Positions 1 to 10,407 of a DNA stretch of 64,000 bases are shown piece after piece. A program made the position numbers and the translations under genes. Every line of letters starts with the position of its first letter. Position 1 is the first letter of the stretch. The notes below the pieces were generated by a model. It did not search any database. It worked only from the letters and a program-made list of their open reading frames with translations, and was not told the origin of the DNA. The DNA comes from Eublepharis macularius (lineage: Eukaryota > Chordata > Lepidosauria > Squamata > Eublepharidae): contig NC_072796.1 of assembly GCF_028583425.1 (NCBI RefSeq), positions 87,633,964-87,697,963 of the forward strand. Reading direction: 5' to 3'.

Positions 1-31
1 AAAAGGGGTCTCTGGGCCGGCAGCTCCGGGG

Positions 32-1355
32 GTGGGCACGAGTCGACCCATTAGGCGTGCTTCCAGAAATGCGACCAATAAGGAAATTTTACGTCGTTTG
101 GCTCTTTTGGAAGGTACTGCAGGAGCATCGGCCGGTGAAAGCAGCAGTAGGAATGTGGCGGCCAGCGTGGAGCAGCATGAAGCACCAGTCGACCTAGAGC
201 AGGAGTGGCCCGGGGACACCTCGCCTGTGGCTGTTGCAGTGGAACCTGGGGATGTTGGTAAGGACACCACACCACATCTTAGCGGTTCATGGCCTTGGGG
301 ACCCTGGGGGCACTTTTCAGCTGGTGCAGCTCCTGGGCCTGCCCTGGGTAACTTGCAGTTCCCTCCTGGTGCTGCTACTGGGCCTCCTTCGAGCAATTCG
401 ACACCTTTGGCTGGGAGCGGGGCTGGAGTGAACCAGGCTGCCTGGTCTAGTCAGGGTTCAGGAGCAGTGGTGCAGCCTCAGGGTATGACCCCTACATTGT
501 GGGGCAGTAGCGGGTTGTCGCCTTTCCCTGGTTTTCCCATGGGTTGGCCGGGTTACCCTGGGAACCCTTGGGGGTATCCTTATTCAGCTTTGGCCTATGG
601 TCAGGTCCCCTTTAATGCCATGCCATTTGGGGACACAGCACTGCCATTAGGAGACCATCTGACTCAGGCGACTAAAGACAAAATCCTGAAGGGAGAGTAT
701 GTTGATCTGTTCTCTTTGCTATTTTGTGAGCTGGGAAAAAAAGCAAGGATGAGATGGATGATAGGGATAAAGAGCGCCTTAAGCGGAGGCGCGTCGATCG
801 GACTTGGAACAACTGGCTTCCTGGATTTTTAATATACGCAGGGGTTATAGCCAGGGCCCAGCCCAGTCGGGCTATCCAGCTGTTCCAATACCTGGATATT
901 ATTTTTAAAGGGTATACAGGTTTTTAGGGGGGGGGGCATGGATGCAATATGACAAAGAGTTTCGGATGAGGGCAGCCATGAACCCCAGTTTGCCGTGGGA
1001 CCGCGTTCACCAGGAGTTGTGGCTTCATGTCATGTCTCCTGCTAAACCCAATACGGGTGATAGGTCCGATAGTGGGCACGTTGTGCACCGCTCTGCGCAG
1101 TCTTCCAGCTCCCGCACGGTTGCGGGTCAGTCGGTTCAACCCCGGCTGTTATGTTGGGAGTTCGCGTATAAAGGCTCGTGCACACGGAAGCCTTGCCGAT
1201 TTAGGCACGAGTGTCCCTCTTGTGCCGGCCCTCACCCCTATAACGCTTGCTCTAGGTTTAAGCAAGGTTGGGGGGGTAGGAAGTCGGGGGGGGCAACGCA
1301 GGTGGTCAACACCCCCGTCAAAGGGCCCCAGCCCGGTAAAACTGAGGGTCCTTAG
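32..1355 (+). pseudogene. Ngaro gag-like ORF, frameshifted, with C-terminal CCCH zinc finger
   Basis: The first open part (32 to about 735) encodes a Gly/Pro/Ala-rich protein. Ngaro-like gag text continues past the A7 run at 736-742 only in another frame, and changes frame again at the G10 run at 927-936. The last open part (942-1355) carries a Cys-x8-Cys-x4-Cys-x3-His finger followed by further Cys and His residues, beginning near 1149. Such fingers in retroelement gag proteins bind nucleic acid. The protein would be the structural or RNA-binding partner of the downstream reverse transcriptase. I see both frame changes in the sequence; that this is one broken gag gene is inference from continuous similarity to Ngaro gag. 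The true start may lie left of the window. Confidence 0.7.
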
Positions 1356-2976
1356 GCGTTTGTTGCTAGAGTACCCTCTCCGGGATGACGCTGTTTATTT
1401 GTTGCAAGGTTTTAGTGAGGGTTTTCGGATTCCGGTGCAGGGCAACCGGGCTCCATTTATGGCTGACAACTTACGTTCAGTATTAGGAAAGGAGGATATA
1501 GTTCGTTTTAAAATTAGGAAGGAATGCACAGAAGGCCGAGTGCTGGGGCCGTTCGTGGCCCCTCCAACGCCTAATTTTAGGGTTTCTCCTCTGGGCGTGG
1601 TGCCTAAGAAGGCAGCGGGTGAGTTTCGTCTCATCCACCACCTGTCATACCCCAAAGGGGAATCTGTGAATGATGCAATACCTGGGCATTTATGCTCAGT
1701 GCGGTACACTTCGTTTGACCAGGCGGTCAAGGTGGTGCGCCGGAACGGTGTGGGGGCTGAGATGGCGAAATGCGACATCAAGTCTGCCTTTCGGCTTCTC
1801 CCTGTCCATCCTGATGATTTTGAACTCTTAGGGTTCGCTTTTGAGGGAGCTTATTATATGGATAGGGCTTTGCCAATGGGGTGTTCAATCTCCTGTTCCG
1901 CCTTCGAGCGCATTAGCTCGTTTCTTGAATGGGAAGTGCAACGTCGGGCGGCTTCCCGCAACACGGCGCATTATTTAGATGACTTCCTGTTCGTTGGGCC
2001 AGTGGGGTCTGGACAATGCGCCAGGCTCATGGCTACGTTTATGGAGGTGGCGGATGAGCTGGGCGTCCCATTGGCACATGAAAAAACGGAAGGCCCTTCC
2101 TCTGTTTTGACTTTCCTGGGGATTGAGTTGGACTCTGTCCAGCAGTCCCTGCGCTTGCCGATGGAAAAGGTCGTTGAGATTAGGGCCCGGGTGCGGGAGT
2201 TCAGGAGCCTGCGTAAGGCCTCCCTGATTGAGCTTCAGCAGCTAACAGGTTATCTGAATTTCGCCTGTAAAGCAGTTGCCCCGGGGCGGGCCTTTTTGCG
2301 TCGCCTTTGTGATGCTATGTCTCACTTACGGGCCCCCCATCACCGGTTGAAGGTGTCCAATGGTATGAAAGAAGACTTGGCTGTGTGGGAAAAATTTCTC
2401 ACTGATTTCAATGGAGTCACCTTGTGGCGTGACGTGTTGTTACTTGAAGCTGAGCTTCAAGTCACGTCGGACGCTTCTGGATCCACAGGTTTTGGGGTGT
2501 ATTTTCGTAGGCACTGGTGTGCTGAGCAGTGGCCCCCCAATTGGAGGCTCTCTGCGGTGGTGCGTGATCTCACGTTCTTAGAATTTTTTCCCATTTTAGT
2601 TGCAGTTCACTTGTGGGGTCAGGAGTTAGCAAACCATACTGTCCACTTCTGGTGTGACAACCAGGCAGTGGTGCAGGTGGTGAACTCCTTGACTTCTAGG
2701 TCCCCTAGGGTAATGGTGCTGGTTAGGGAGTTTACTCTGCTTTGCCTCAAGCTGAATATTTTGTTCAGAGCTAAACACGTTCCAGGGATCGATAATGAGG
2801 TGGCAGACGCTTTGTCTCGCCTACAGATGGAGCGTTTTTGGTGGCTTGCTCCGGAGGCCGATCGGCAACTGGCCCGGATGCCGACGGAGCTGTGGCAGCT
2901 TGGGAGGTTGAAGCGTCACGGGCCATTCAACTGGCAATTGCACCCAGCACACGGAGAGCATACCGGAGAGTGGTAG
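1027..2976 (+). CDS. Ngaro reverse transcriptase and RNase H (pol)
   Basis: One open frame of 649 codons. Residues about 203-216 hold the conserved HHLSYP block, about 246-253 the motif A aspartate (KCDIKSAF), and 316-319 the catalytic YLDD box. RNase H follows with an Asp in TSDASG (about 480), a Glu (about 519), an Asp in CDN (about 543) and a C-terminal HVPGIDNEVADALSR block (about 584-598). It would copy element RNA into DNA and degrade the template. The Met at 1027 overlaps the gag frame; real pol similarity begins near 1345, so translation probably relies on frameshifting or another start. All catalytic residues I can identify are present. The ORF overlaps the recombinase ORF by 139 bp. 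Confidence 0.9.
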   Translation: MSCLLLNPIRVIGPIVGTLCTALRSLPAPARLRVSRFNPGCYVGSSRIKARAHGSLADLGTSVPLVPALTPITLALGLSKVGGVGSRGGQRRWSTPPSKGPSPVKLRVLRRLLLEYPLRDDAVYLLQGFSEGFRIPVQGNRAPFMADNLRSVLGKEDIVRFKIRKECTEGRVLGPFVAPPTPNFRVSPLGVVPKKAAGEFRLIHHLSYPKGESVNDAIPGHLCSVRYTSFDQAVKVVRRNGVGAEMAKCDIKSAFRLLPVHPDDFELLGFAFEGAYYMDRALPMGCSISCSAFERISSFLEWEVQRRAASRNTAHYLDDFLFVGPVGSGQCARLMATFMEVADELGVPLAHEKTEGPSSVLTFLGIELDSVQQSLRLPMEKVVEIRARVREFRSLRKASLIELQQLTGYLNFACKAVAPGRAFLRRLCDAMSHLRAPHHRLKVSNGMKEDLAVWEKFLTDFNGVTLWRDVLLLEAELQVTSDASGSTGFGVYFRRHWCAEQWPPNWRLSAVVRDLTFLEFFPILVAVHLWGQELANHTVHFWCDNQAVVQVVNSLTSRSPRVMVLVREFTLLCLKLNILFRAKHVPGIDNEVADALSRLQMERFWWLAPEADRQLARMPTELWQLGRLKRHGPFNWQLHPAHGEHTGEW

Positions 2977-3809
2977 GCCAGTTAGGGGAATTCAGGAAGG
3001 CCGCTGGGCTGGCGGGCAGTTGGCCAGTGCCGGTCGAGCACATAATTCAATTTTGTATTTATCAGAGGGGCAAGGGAATGGCGGTTAGGTCCATTCGGGG
3101 GCAATTAGCGGCCCTGGCCTTTGCCAGCAGGGCCCGGGGATTGCCTGAGGCCACGGGCGATTTTCGGGTTCGGAAAATGTTGGAAGGATGGGCCAGGGAA
3201 AGTGCCACTCGTGTGGACACTCGGGAGCCCATTTCCCCGGCAGTGCTTCGGGGCCTTCGGTCCTCATGGAAAGAGGTGTGTAGTTCGCGTTATGAAGCCA
3301 TACTTTTCCATGCAGCCGCTTTGACGGCCTTTTTGGGGGCTTTACGGGTGAGTGAACTCGTTGTGCAGTCAAGAAGGGATGCCTCGGGTCGGGCTTTGAT
3401 GGTTAAGGATCTGAGGTTTGTCGATGGCTCAGTGGAGCTTACAATCCGTTGGTCTAAGACGGACCAGAGGCGGAGGGGCATTGTGGTTCTGTTGGGTCCT
3501 TGCCAGGAGGTGGACTTGTGCCCGGTCAAGGCCTTGCGGGCCTACCAGAGGGCACGTGGTGATGCTGAGGGATTGTTGTTTTTACACCAGGATAGAACGC
3601 CGTTGACCCGCTTTCAGTTCTGGGCGGTGACCAAGCGTGCTTTGTCTAAATTGGGCTTAACGGGCGTTAATTTTGGGACCCATTCCTTTCGGATTGGAGC
3701 TGCATCCACGGCGGCGGCTATGGGATACTCAGCAAAGGCCATTCAGAGGATGGGCAGGTGGAAATCTTCTGCCTATCGTTCTTATGTGCGTCCTCTACCT
3801 CATTTTTGA
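2838..3809 (+). CDS. Ngaro tyrosine recombinase
   Basis: A 323-codon open frame overlapping the 3' end of pol in another frame. The C-terminal half is a tyrosine recombinase catalytic domain: first Arg in LRVSEL (about residue 168), HSFR box (His 282, Arg 285), GRW (about 306) and candidate nucleophile tyrosines 313 and 316 in YRSYVR. Together these match the R-H-x-x-R-Y set. The N-terminal part resembles a core-binding/SAM-like domain. It would integrate a circular DNA copy by strand exchange, so no target duplication is expected. The full catalytic set and the open frame suggest a relatively young copy. A phage or bacterial integrase is excluded by the RT neighbour and GC-rich vertebrate context. 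Confidence 0.9.
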   Translation: MVACSGGRSATGPDADGAVAAWEVEASRAIQLAIAPSTRRAYRRVVGQLGEFRKAAGLAGSWPVPVEHIIQFCIYQRGKGMAVRSIRGQLAALAFASRARGLPEATGDFRVRKMLEGWARESATRVDTREPISPAVLRGLRSSWKEVCSSRYEAILFHAAALTAFLGALRVSELVVQSRRDASGRALMVKDLRFVDGSVELTIRWSKTDQRRRGIVVLLGPCQEVDLCPVKALRAYQRARGDAEGLLFLHQDRTPLTRFQFWAVTKRALSKLGLTGVNFGTHSFRIGAASTAAAMGYSAKAIQRMGRWKSSAYRSYVRPLPHF

Positions 3810-3839
3810 ACGCTACTAATTGATTGTTTCCTAGGTTCT

Positions 3840-4434
3840 GTGCGCGGTTGCAAGCAGCGGATCCTGATATGTGGACACAGTTTTGTTTTCTGGGCTGCCC
3901 ATCAAGCGAGACGGACGTCTGTGGGGTCACAGCTCGGGTTAAGTGAAAAGGCTGTTGTTGAATGGCAGGGTCGTCACGGCCTCAGGTGGTCGGGCCTGTT
4001 GCCTTTGTTGTTTGGGGGGGGGACGGAGAGAGCCTCCCCATATCCTCGTTTTACATTTAGGAGGCAATGATCTCGGGATGATGCAGGGAAAGGCTCTGTC
4101 TGCGCAGGTGCATTCGGATTTGCACCTCATCAGGGCGCGCTGGCCAGGGGTGCTGATCATGTGGTCAGCAATGGTTCCCCGCCTCGTATGGAGGGAGGCG
4201 GAGAGCCGCCAGGCCATAGAGCGGGCTAGAATGAAGGCTAATCGAGCCATTCAGAGGGCATTGGAGGAGGGGTTGGGCGTCTATTTGCCCCATCCCTGGA
4301 TCAGGGCCGAATGTCCCGACCTCTACAGAGGTGATGGGGTGCACCTTTCCGAGGCGGGCAACCAAATTTTTTTGGATGATTTGCGGCAGGGGCTTAAGTT
4401 GGCCTTAGGCTATCAGTGGGGCGCCAGGGTCTAA
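3840..4434 (+). pseudogene. Ngaro SGNH/GDSL-like hydrolase ORF, split by a G-run frameshift
   Basis: Begins 30 bp after the recombinase stop. The first frame holds a GHSFVFW block (block I, with the candidate nucleophile Ser). The second frame holds LHLGGNDLG (Gly/Asn block) and DGVHLSEAGN (the Asp-x-x-His block). The change of frame falls at the G9 run 4014-4022, so a one-base length change would join them. SGNH hydrolases cleave esters; vertebrate Ngaro elements are known to carry such an ORF, but its role in the element's life cycle is unclear. The same C-terminal block is found in the fragment at 19551-20244. The catalytic assignments come from the family, not from any test. Confidence 0.82.
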
Positions 4435-4870
4435 GCAGAGGCTTGGCCCTGGCGTTGGCAGGTTTGGGGTCAGTTAGGTGCGGGACGGTGAGCACCCTTG
4501 GTGCTTCCCCATAGTGGGAAGAGGGGCCTGCCTGAGGGCCTGGTACTGCTTTGACGGCTGCCAGGGGTAGGGCAGGCTGCCTTTGGAAACCCCTGCTTGT
4601 GAGTCCTTCCCTCACTGCTATACGGCTGAGGTGTTAGGAGCTTATTAGGGGGGTGACCACGTTGCCTGGCCGGCCGGGTCCACGCCATCCATTGGATGGG
4701 TCGCACCCGGGGCTTCGGGGCTTGCCCAGACAGGTCAAGGCGGTGGTCTGTGGGACCCCGTGGCTTGACTTGTACCGCTGTAGGCCCTTGCCGCTTTTAT
4801 TAGTATTGTATGTATATAGTTAATAAAGTGGCCCTTAGATCCAACTTGGTGTCTGCCTCTTCATTCCGAC
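4435..4870 (+). other. 3' non-coding tail of the Ngaro element
   Basis: No coding potential. It contains an AATAAA signal at 4822-4827. The last 150 bases match the tail of the second Ngaro copy (reverse strand of 19551-19760), including a block reading GTGTCTGCCTCTT near the end. Ngaro elements usually carry split direct repeats here, but I cannot identify them without the left end. Confidence 0.65.
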
Positions 4871-5734
4871 TAGGGTGGCAATAGCTGCGCTCACTCCCTC
4901 CTCCCCACTCCCCCCTTCAGATTCTGGATCTTCTTCTTGCTCGAACTCTTGATGATTAAGCACAAAATCCCTCAGCTGTACTTCCGATATTATCTTGTAG
5001 GCTTGGTCTTTATATCTAAACCAGATACCTTCCGGAAATAACCATTTGTATTTTATATCAGGCTTTCTCAGAAGAGCTGCAAACCTTTTGTATTTGAATC
5101 TTCTTTTCCGAGCTAGAAATGGAACGTCCTTCAATATCTTAACCTTGTTGCCAAGAAAGTCCAACTCCACGTTAGTCGAATTATATAAAATGGTGTCCCG
5201 AGTCTTCTTAGATGAAAAGTCAATAATAATCTCGCGAGGCAGCTGACGTTTCATTGCATATTTTGTGGATATCCGACGGACTTCCAGAATATCGCTTTTT
5301 AACTCTTCTTTAGTTGCCTTTGAGAATGTCGCCAAAAGTTCCGACACCAGATCCTTTAAATTTTCACTTTCCTCCTCCTTCACATTCTGTAAACGCAATA
5401 CCATCTGAGCACGATCCACTTGTAGTCCTATCAGTTGATTCTCCAAAAGCTTTACGTCTTTGTTTGTAGCTCTCATGAGTGTTGCATTTTCACAAGTAGA
5501 TTTCTCTGCCTCGAGCGCTACATCTTTAGTGGTTTTCACTTCATTTTCAACTGAACCAACCCTTTGTCCGATTTCATTTAGCCTGTCAACAAAGGGCTTC
5601 ATAGCTTCAACGACCGACCGTTTAACCACCTCTTCAAGAGTCTCTCCCTTCCCCTGCAACGCAGCCGAAACCGATTTGCCCACAGCAGGGCTCTGCTTTT
5701 TCGTCGCCATCTTAGGGGGGGGGGAGTCCGCCAA
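4871..5734 (-). CDS. LINE-1 ORF1 protein (RNA-binding chaperone), last codons replaced by Ngaro
   Basis: An open frame from an ATG at 5734. The protein has a Lys/Ser-rich start, a heptad-rich helical stretch (about residues 30-125, coiled coil), then the L1 ORF1p RRM-like and C-terminal parts with the typical run EIIIDFSSKKTRDTIL (about 166-181) and a basic KRRFKYKRFAALLRK block. In L1, ORF1p trimers coat the element RNA and act as nucleic-acid chaperones. After about residue 288 the frame runs into the Ngaro 3' end, so the extreme C-terminus is lost. No ORF2 follows inside the window; if Ngaro inserted here, the rest of the L1 should lie left of position 1. The coding frame is otherwise intact. 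Confidence 0.82.
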
Positions 5735-6105
5735 CTAAGTTCCAAAACTCAATGAAGGGGAAGATATCGAAACCTTCTTAAGCTTCAACTCCCACCAATC
5801 CTTCGCATACGTTTAAAATAACAGAAGGGATCCGCTTACTTACAGGTTTTCACCTTAAATCTGCTTGTTGCCGTTCTCCATGGCCCGGCAGCACGTGATG
5901 TGCTTCGCAAGTCTGCCGGCCTCCATAGGAGCAGACGGGCTATTTACCCCCTGGATCGACTTCAGGGGGCTCTTCCCGCAGCGCTCCGGACCCTGAACCC
6001 CTACCTGGGAGTCCTGGGGGTTAACCCTCGCAGGTCAACCACCTGGTCAGGCTGCTCGGCCGCTTCCTCCCGGACCTGTGGAGAGGAGCGTCCGACATGG
6101 CTGGG
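5735..6105 (-). other. probable L1 5' untranslated region
   Basis: Sequence upstream of L1 ORF1 on the - strand. It becomes GC-rich (5880-6105), which is usual for L1 5' UTR promoters. The boundary on the right is uncertain. Confidence 0.4.
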
Positions 6106-6530
6106 AAAACAAAAACGAATCTCACACCAAGCATTTAAAGATGCATGCACACATTTACTTGAAATCATTACACCCACCATTGGCAAGCAACCTGGGGAAG
6201 CATGCACAAGGCACACTTCTGGTGGGGCACAGCAACGTCGCTTCCTGAAGTGACATCATCACACAGCTGCGGGCATGCTCCCATAATTTGCTGGGGCCAA
6301 TTTTGGCCACACACAGGCTGAATTTGCCCCATGCAAAGTGCAGGAGCACCCCCATTCCTGGCAAGATGACATCACTTCCTAGAAAAGAATACCAGGAGAG
6401 GCATGGTAAGTGCTGGGTCCACTTCTCCCACCAGAAGGGTATGTGGACCTGTAATTGTACTGAAAGGCTTGCCTGACCATGGGCCCATCACATTCTCTCA
6501 GCCTGGTTCACTTTGCAGGGGTGGTTTTGG
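6106..6530. other. no gene; possible decayed repeat
   Basis: No convincing frame. Contains two short GACATCA-type stretches (near 6250 and 6366) also seen near 23903, 31930 and 40974, hinting at an old interspersed repeat that I cannot name. Confidence 0.3.
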
Positions 6531-7326
6531 ACCACCTGAAATTTATAAGTTTACTTCAAGTGAAGATCTGTGCAAAGTATATTATAGTAGTCAAGCCCTG
6601 AGATAACCATGGCATGGATACTCATGGTCAGCTTGGGCGAGTCAAGACAGGGGTGCCAACTGCTGAGCTAGATGTTGATATAATTTGGGGGCGGGGAGGG
6701 GTTGTTAGCAGTTGAATTATCTTGCTTCTCCAGCAGAAATGCTTGGTCTAACTCCTAATCTCTTAACTGAATCAGAGTGTCAGCTGGACCCCATTGAAAG
6801 TAGAGAGCACAGTGTCCTTCAAGACCTCAGCCTTCCTGACTAACACTATCTCTTATCAGGATTCAGTTGTAACTTCTTCATCTTTAGCCATTTAACCACA
6901 GCAGTAAGGCACCAATTCAAGATCTCTATAGAATCATCAGGCAATTTTGACAGAGAGATATAGAGCTGGTGTCATCAGCATATTGATGAAAATCTGCTCC
7001 AAAACTGCAAATGATTTCTTTTAAGGTCTTTATGCTGAGATTGAATAACGTAAGACTGATCCATGTGGAATGCAGCATGACAACTCCCACACTGGTGATA
7101 GTTGGTCTTTAACAGCAACTCTTTGGGTCCTGCCTGTAAGGAACCATTTAAGCCTGTTCAAGATGCATTCTTTTTTCAAGCACTTCAATAAAATGGCATG
7201 AGCCATTGTATAAAAGGTTGCTGATCTCACATTCTGTTGAAATGAATGGAGAATCACCCAGAGAGATGAACCATAAACATTTGCTACAGTTGCTATATTC
7301 CGAAGATCGTCTATATGAGAGGACAA
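6531..7326 (-). mobile_element. decayed L2-clade LINE fragment
   Basis: The - strand frame at 7030-7326 contains WFLTGRTQRVAVKDQ and a degenerate GVPQGSVL block (IPHGSVL), both of which match the RT domain of the L2-like element at 59145-60915. The stretch near 6970-6990 corresponds to the YADD region, written in the opposite sense as a recurring TGTCATCAGCATATTGATG. Many stops and frame changes show it is dead. Confidence 0.6.
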
Positions 7327-7789
7327 TTTGTGACAGTCATTTTTCTATTGTCTTATATGTCTCATCAAACTAGATCCGTCTGGTTCAGTATTATCTATTC
7401 TGTCTGCAAGAGGCAGCAGTCCTTTCAAACCTTTGGCCTTCTGCAAGCAAAGCATGTACTCTACTGCTGTGCAGGACCGAAAAGGTGTCTCAAGGTATCT
7501 TCAACCTTTAAAGAACAAAGCCTTTTTATTTTTTAAAAAAAGTCTCAGAAAGATACTCCTCTGAACTACTTGGTACTCAGCCTGCTTTACCTTTGTAAAC
7601 TTCCACTTATGTCCAAGCCAGAATTAGTTCTTTTGATCTTGTTATTTACCTGTATGTGGTTTTTAGAAAAGAAACAACATTCCTGTACTTGCTGTTCTTT
7701 AATCTGAAAATATTTCCATTATTTCGTCAGTCTAATGTCCATGGGAAATATTCACATGAAACTTATTCTTGACAAAATGAAGGTGCTAC
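7327..7789. other. no recognised feature
   Basis: AT-rich intergenic sequence with no convincing frame, SINE box or terminal repeat. Confidence 0.4.
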
Positions 7790-8580
7790 CGTTGCAGGCA
7801 AGGGTCCCAACCAGGAATTGGGACGTCTCCCATTCTGGATGGGATTGCACTTACCCTAAATAAGCAGGTTCATAGCTTAGTGTGCTCCAGGACCCAACCT
7901 TCTGTGGTAAACAGGAGTCAGTGGTGCCTTTCACCAGCTTGGGCAGATGAACCAGCTGTGCCCATTCCTGGGCAGGAAAGACCTTGCCACTGTGGTGAGG
8001 TGAGATTGCTACAATGCAGTTCTATGTGGGGCTGCCTTTGAGGACCGTCCAGAAGCTACAGTTGGTAGAGAATGCTGCAACCACAATGTTGCCTGGATTG
8101 AGTCATAGGTCACTCCAGTCTTGTTCCATCTACACAGGCTTCCAATGTGCTTTCAGGCTCAATTCAAGTTGCTGGTATTGACCTGTTCATTCAGGTCATC
8201 TTTAGAAGCCCTGCTTCTGGTGCCCTGCCAGCTGAGGCTTGATAGGTGGCTACCTGAAAAAGTCTTGATAGGTGGCTACCTACTTGGTCATGGTGCCAAA
8301 ACTGTGGACCTCCCTCCTCAGGGAGATGAGTCTGCGTTCCTCTATCATTGTCTTTAGTAAGAAAGTGAAGACTTTCTTTGTTTTGTTTGACAACTCCCTT
8401 CCAGGTTGTGTTATGTGTGTTGTGTGTTTATATGTTTTTACTGAATTATTCAATTTTTATATATACACTCTATTTTAAATGTTGTCTTGTTTTAAAAGTT
8501 TTGATGCTTGCCTCTTGAAGACACTATTTGGATGGAAAGGCACATAGAAATCTTTTAAATGACTAAATAATAAATAAATA
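7790..8580 (+). mobile_element. decayed L2-clade LINE 3' fragment
   Basis: Scattered + strand blocks match the C-terminal end of an L2-type ORF, for example a PVLFHLHRLPM-like segment (about 8110-8150) and VPKLWTSLLREM (about 8285-8325), which aligns with the APALWNELPPEIR block of the copy at 59.3 kb. It ends in an AAATAATAAATAAATA tail (8565-8580), as expected for a LINE 3' end. It is broken by stops. A 22-bp stretch containing CTTGATAGGTGGCTACCT is tandemly doubled near 8238-8282. Confidence 0.55.
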
Positions 8581-10395
8581 TGAAAGTCATAAGGGAAGTC
8601 ACAGTTTGAGATGTAATTGCAGGTAGCTATTAATGAAAGAGGAATTATTCTTAAAAGATGAAGTCCATCTCAATCCCTTGTTAATGATGGAATTGACTGA
8701 CTACAGAAACTGAAAATCAAGAAGAAGGGTAGACATGAAATTCAGAAATGAATCCAAGCAGATAAACACCACAGCAGGAATCTGAGGATGCCAGGAAAAA
8801 AAAAACACTTTAAAGAGGGCAGGGAACCTAAAAACAGATACACCTTGATAAATAAATTGTATATAGGCCCCAGAAACCTAATTAAAGGATTTCATGTTTG
8901 GGCTGTTAGCAGAGTCTATCGTTTAGCAAAGGAAACATGGTTATAGGTGATTGTGAGCTGTTTCTGCGGGCTGGTGTCTGTGCAGAAGAGAAAATAACAA
9001 AGCATACACTTGCTTTATATTTAGAAAAGAAATAAGAGTTCTTTATTGTAGGAATTCCATACTCTGACAGGAAAGGAGGACAGATCCTAACTACCTATCT
9101 AGTATAAGGATGGACATGGATGCTAGAACAAGTCCTGCATCCATGCTTCCAACATGGAGAGAGGATAAGGAGACAGGTGTTGCCTGGAACAATGCCAGGA
9201 AGAGATGAGGTGAGAGGGAGGAAGACAGGAGGAGAAAATCCTGAGAAAAGCAATCTACATATCAAAGAACAGTCAGAGCAGTAAACAGAGTGTCCTGACC
9301 CCCTATCTTTCTAACTCTTTGGTTTGCCCCCCTCTGAAACCTGAGGAAAGGGACAGTGCTGAATCCTCCTCTTCCAACACACCTGTTGTTAGAAAATTAG
9401 ATAAAAATGGAGCTGCTGCACTTGAATTGGTTAAGAGCAACAAAAGCAGAAAAAGCATAGGAATTAAACAGTTGCTTTGCAAAGATAATTGGGAAAGCAG
9501 ATGAAGCAAAGAGAACTGCTAAAACAGAACAAAGCAAAAAGCTCAAAACAAAAACATGGGAATGCACCTGTGAAAATAAAGTGCTAGAAGAAAAACGTTC
9601 TCACATTCATCTGGGTTTGCTGTTTCACCTCTGATGTTAAGTCAACTGTGTCTGAAGGTTAAACGAAGCACAATTTGTATAGATTTTGCCAACCAAACTC
9701 TTTGCTAATGCCAATGACTCTCAAACATCTGCTAAAGAGGCAGATGGAGCTGTGTAGAACTCCTGACATTCTTTATGGTGAAGCAGAGATTCACAAGTAA
9801 AGTCACTTCATAGTAGCAACAGGTAAAACTTGAGCTAAAGATCAAAAATTATCATGAAATGAATGTAACTTTGTAAACATCAACATGAAATGTAATCAGG
9901 GTTCTAATATGTAATCAGTGGTCTCAGAACAAACATAGTATGTTCAGTATAAATTTTGGACATTATCTACTAGAGTGTTCCATCCAACATTTGCAGTGAA
10001 CAAACTAAAGCTGTCTTCCAGCTTAGTCCAGGGAAGTTTGTAATGTAAATAGTACAGATCCAGAGTATATAGGTCAGGGCTGGTTCCAGGTTTTTATGGA
10101 CCATACAAGACAGAGAATAACTGTGCCCACATTCCCCTTTGGTATAGCCTCTTTCTCATCTAATCATGCCCCCTTCCATTAGGGCCCTCCTCTTTGGCTC
10201 TACTTTTTCTTCTTTAACCACACCCTTTTCCATTTTAATTTGCTTCTTAAACTGGTAAAGAGAAATCATACACAATTTTGCATGGAAGTAACCCAAAAAA
10301 TTATCCCCTTTGGACCTAGCCATAGTGTAACTACTTGACCTTCAGAGGAAATATGGTTTAGTATATTACTACAATGTACAGTTAATGTGGAAAAC
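8581..10395. other. no gene or repeat recognised
   Basis: AT-rich intergenic DNA. Small frames on both strands lack codon conservation clues, splice context or domains. I see no promoter or RNA gene. Confidence 0.4.
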
Positions 10396-10407
10396 ACACT
10401 CATGTTG

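Larger units (their letters stand above)
1..4870 (+). mobile_element. Ngaro-type (DIRS order) tyrosine-recombinase retrotransposon, 5' end outside the window
   Basis: The order gag-like ORF, reverse transcriptase plus RNase H, overlapping tyrosine recombinase ORF, then a separate SGNH hydrolase ORF is the hallmark of vertebrate Ngaro elements. They copy through RNA and integrate with a tyrosine recombinase instead of a DDE integrase. The left end is not seen because the window begins in or just before gag. The right end is set near 4870 by comparison with a second copy of the same 3' tail on the - strand at 19551-20244. The copy is fairly intact (pol and recombinase are open), but homopolymer frameshifts at an A7 run (736-742), a G10 run (927-936) and a G9 run (4014-4022) break gag and the hydrolase. 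It probably sits inside an L1, whose ORF1 begins directly to the right. Confidence 0.88.

Noticed and set aside
2838..3809. Bacterial or phage integrase contamination
   Set aside because: It overlaps an RT/RNase H ORF of Ngaro type and a second copy of the element lies in the same window.
9303..9509. Short overlapping frames on both strands
   Set aside because: No domain, no conservation clue and no splice context.
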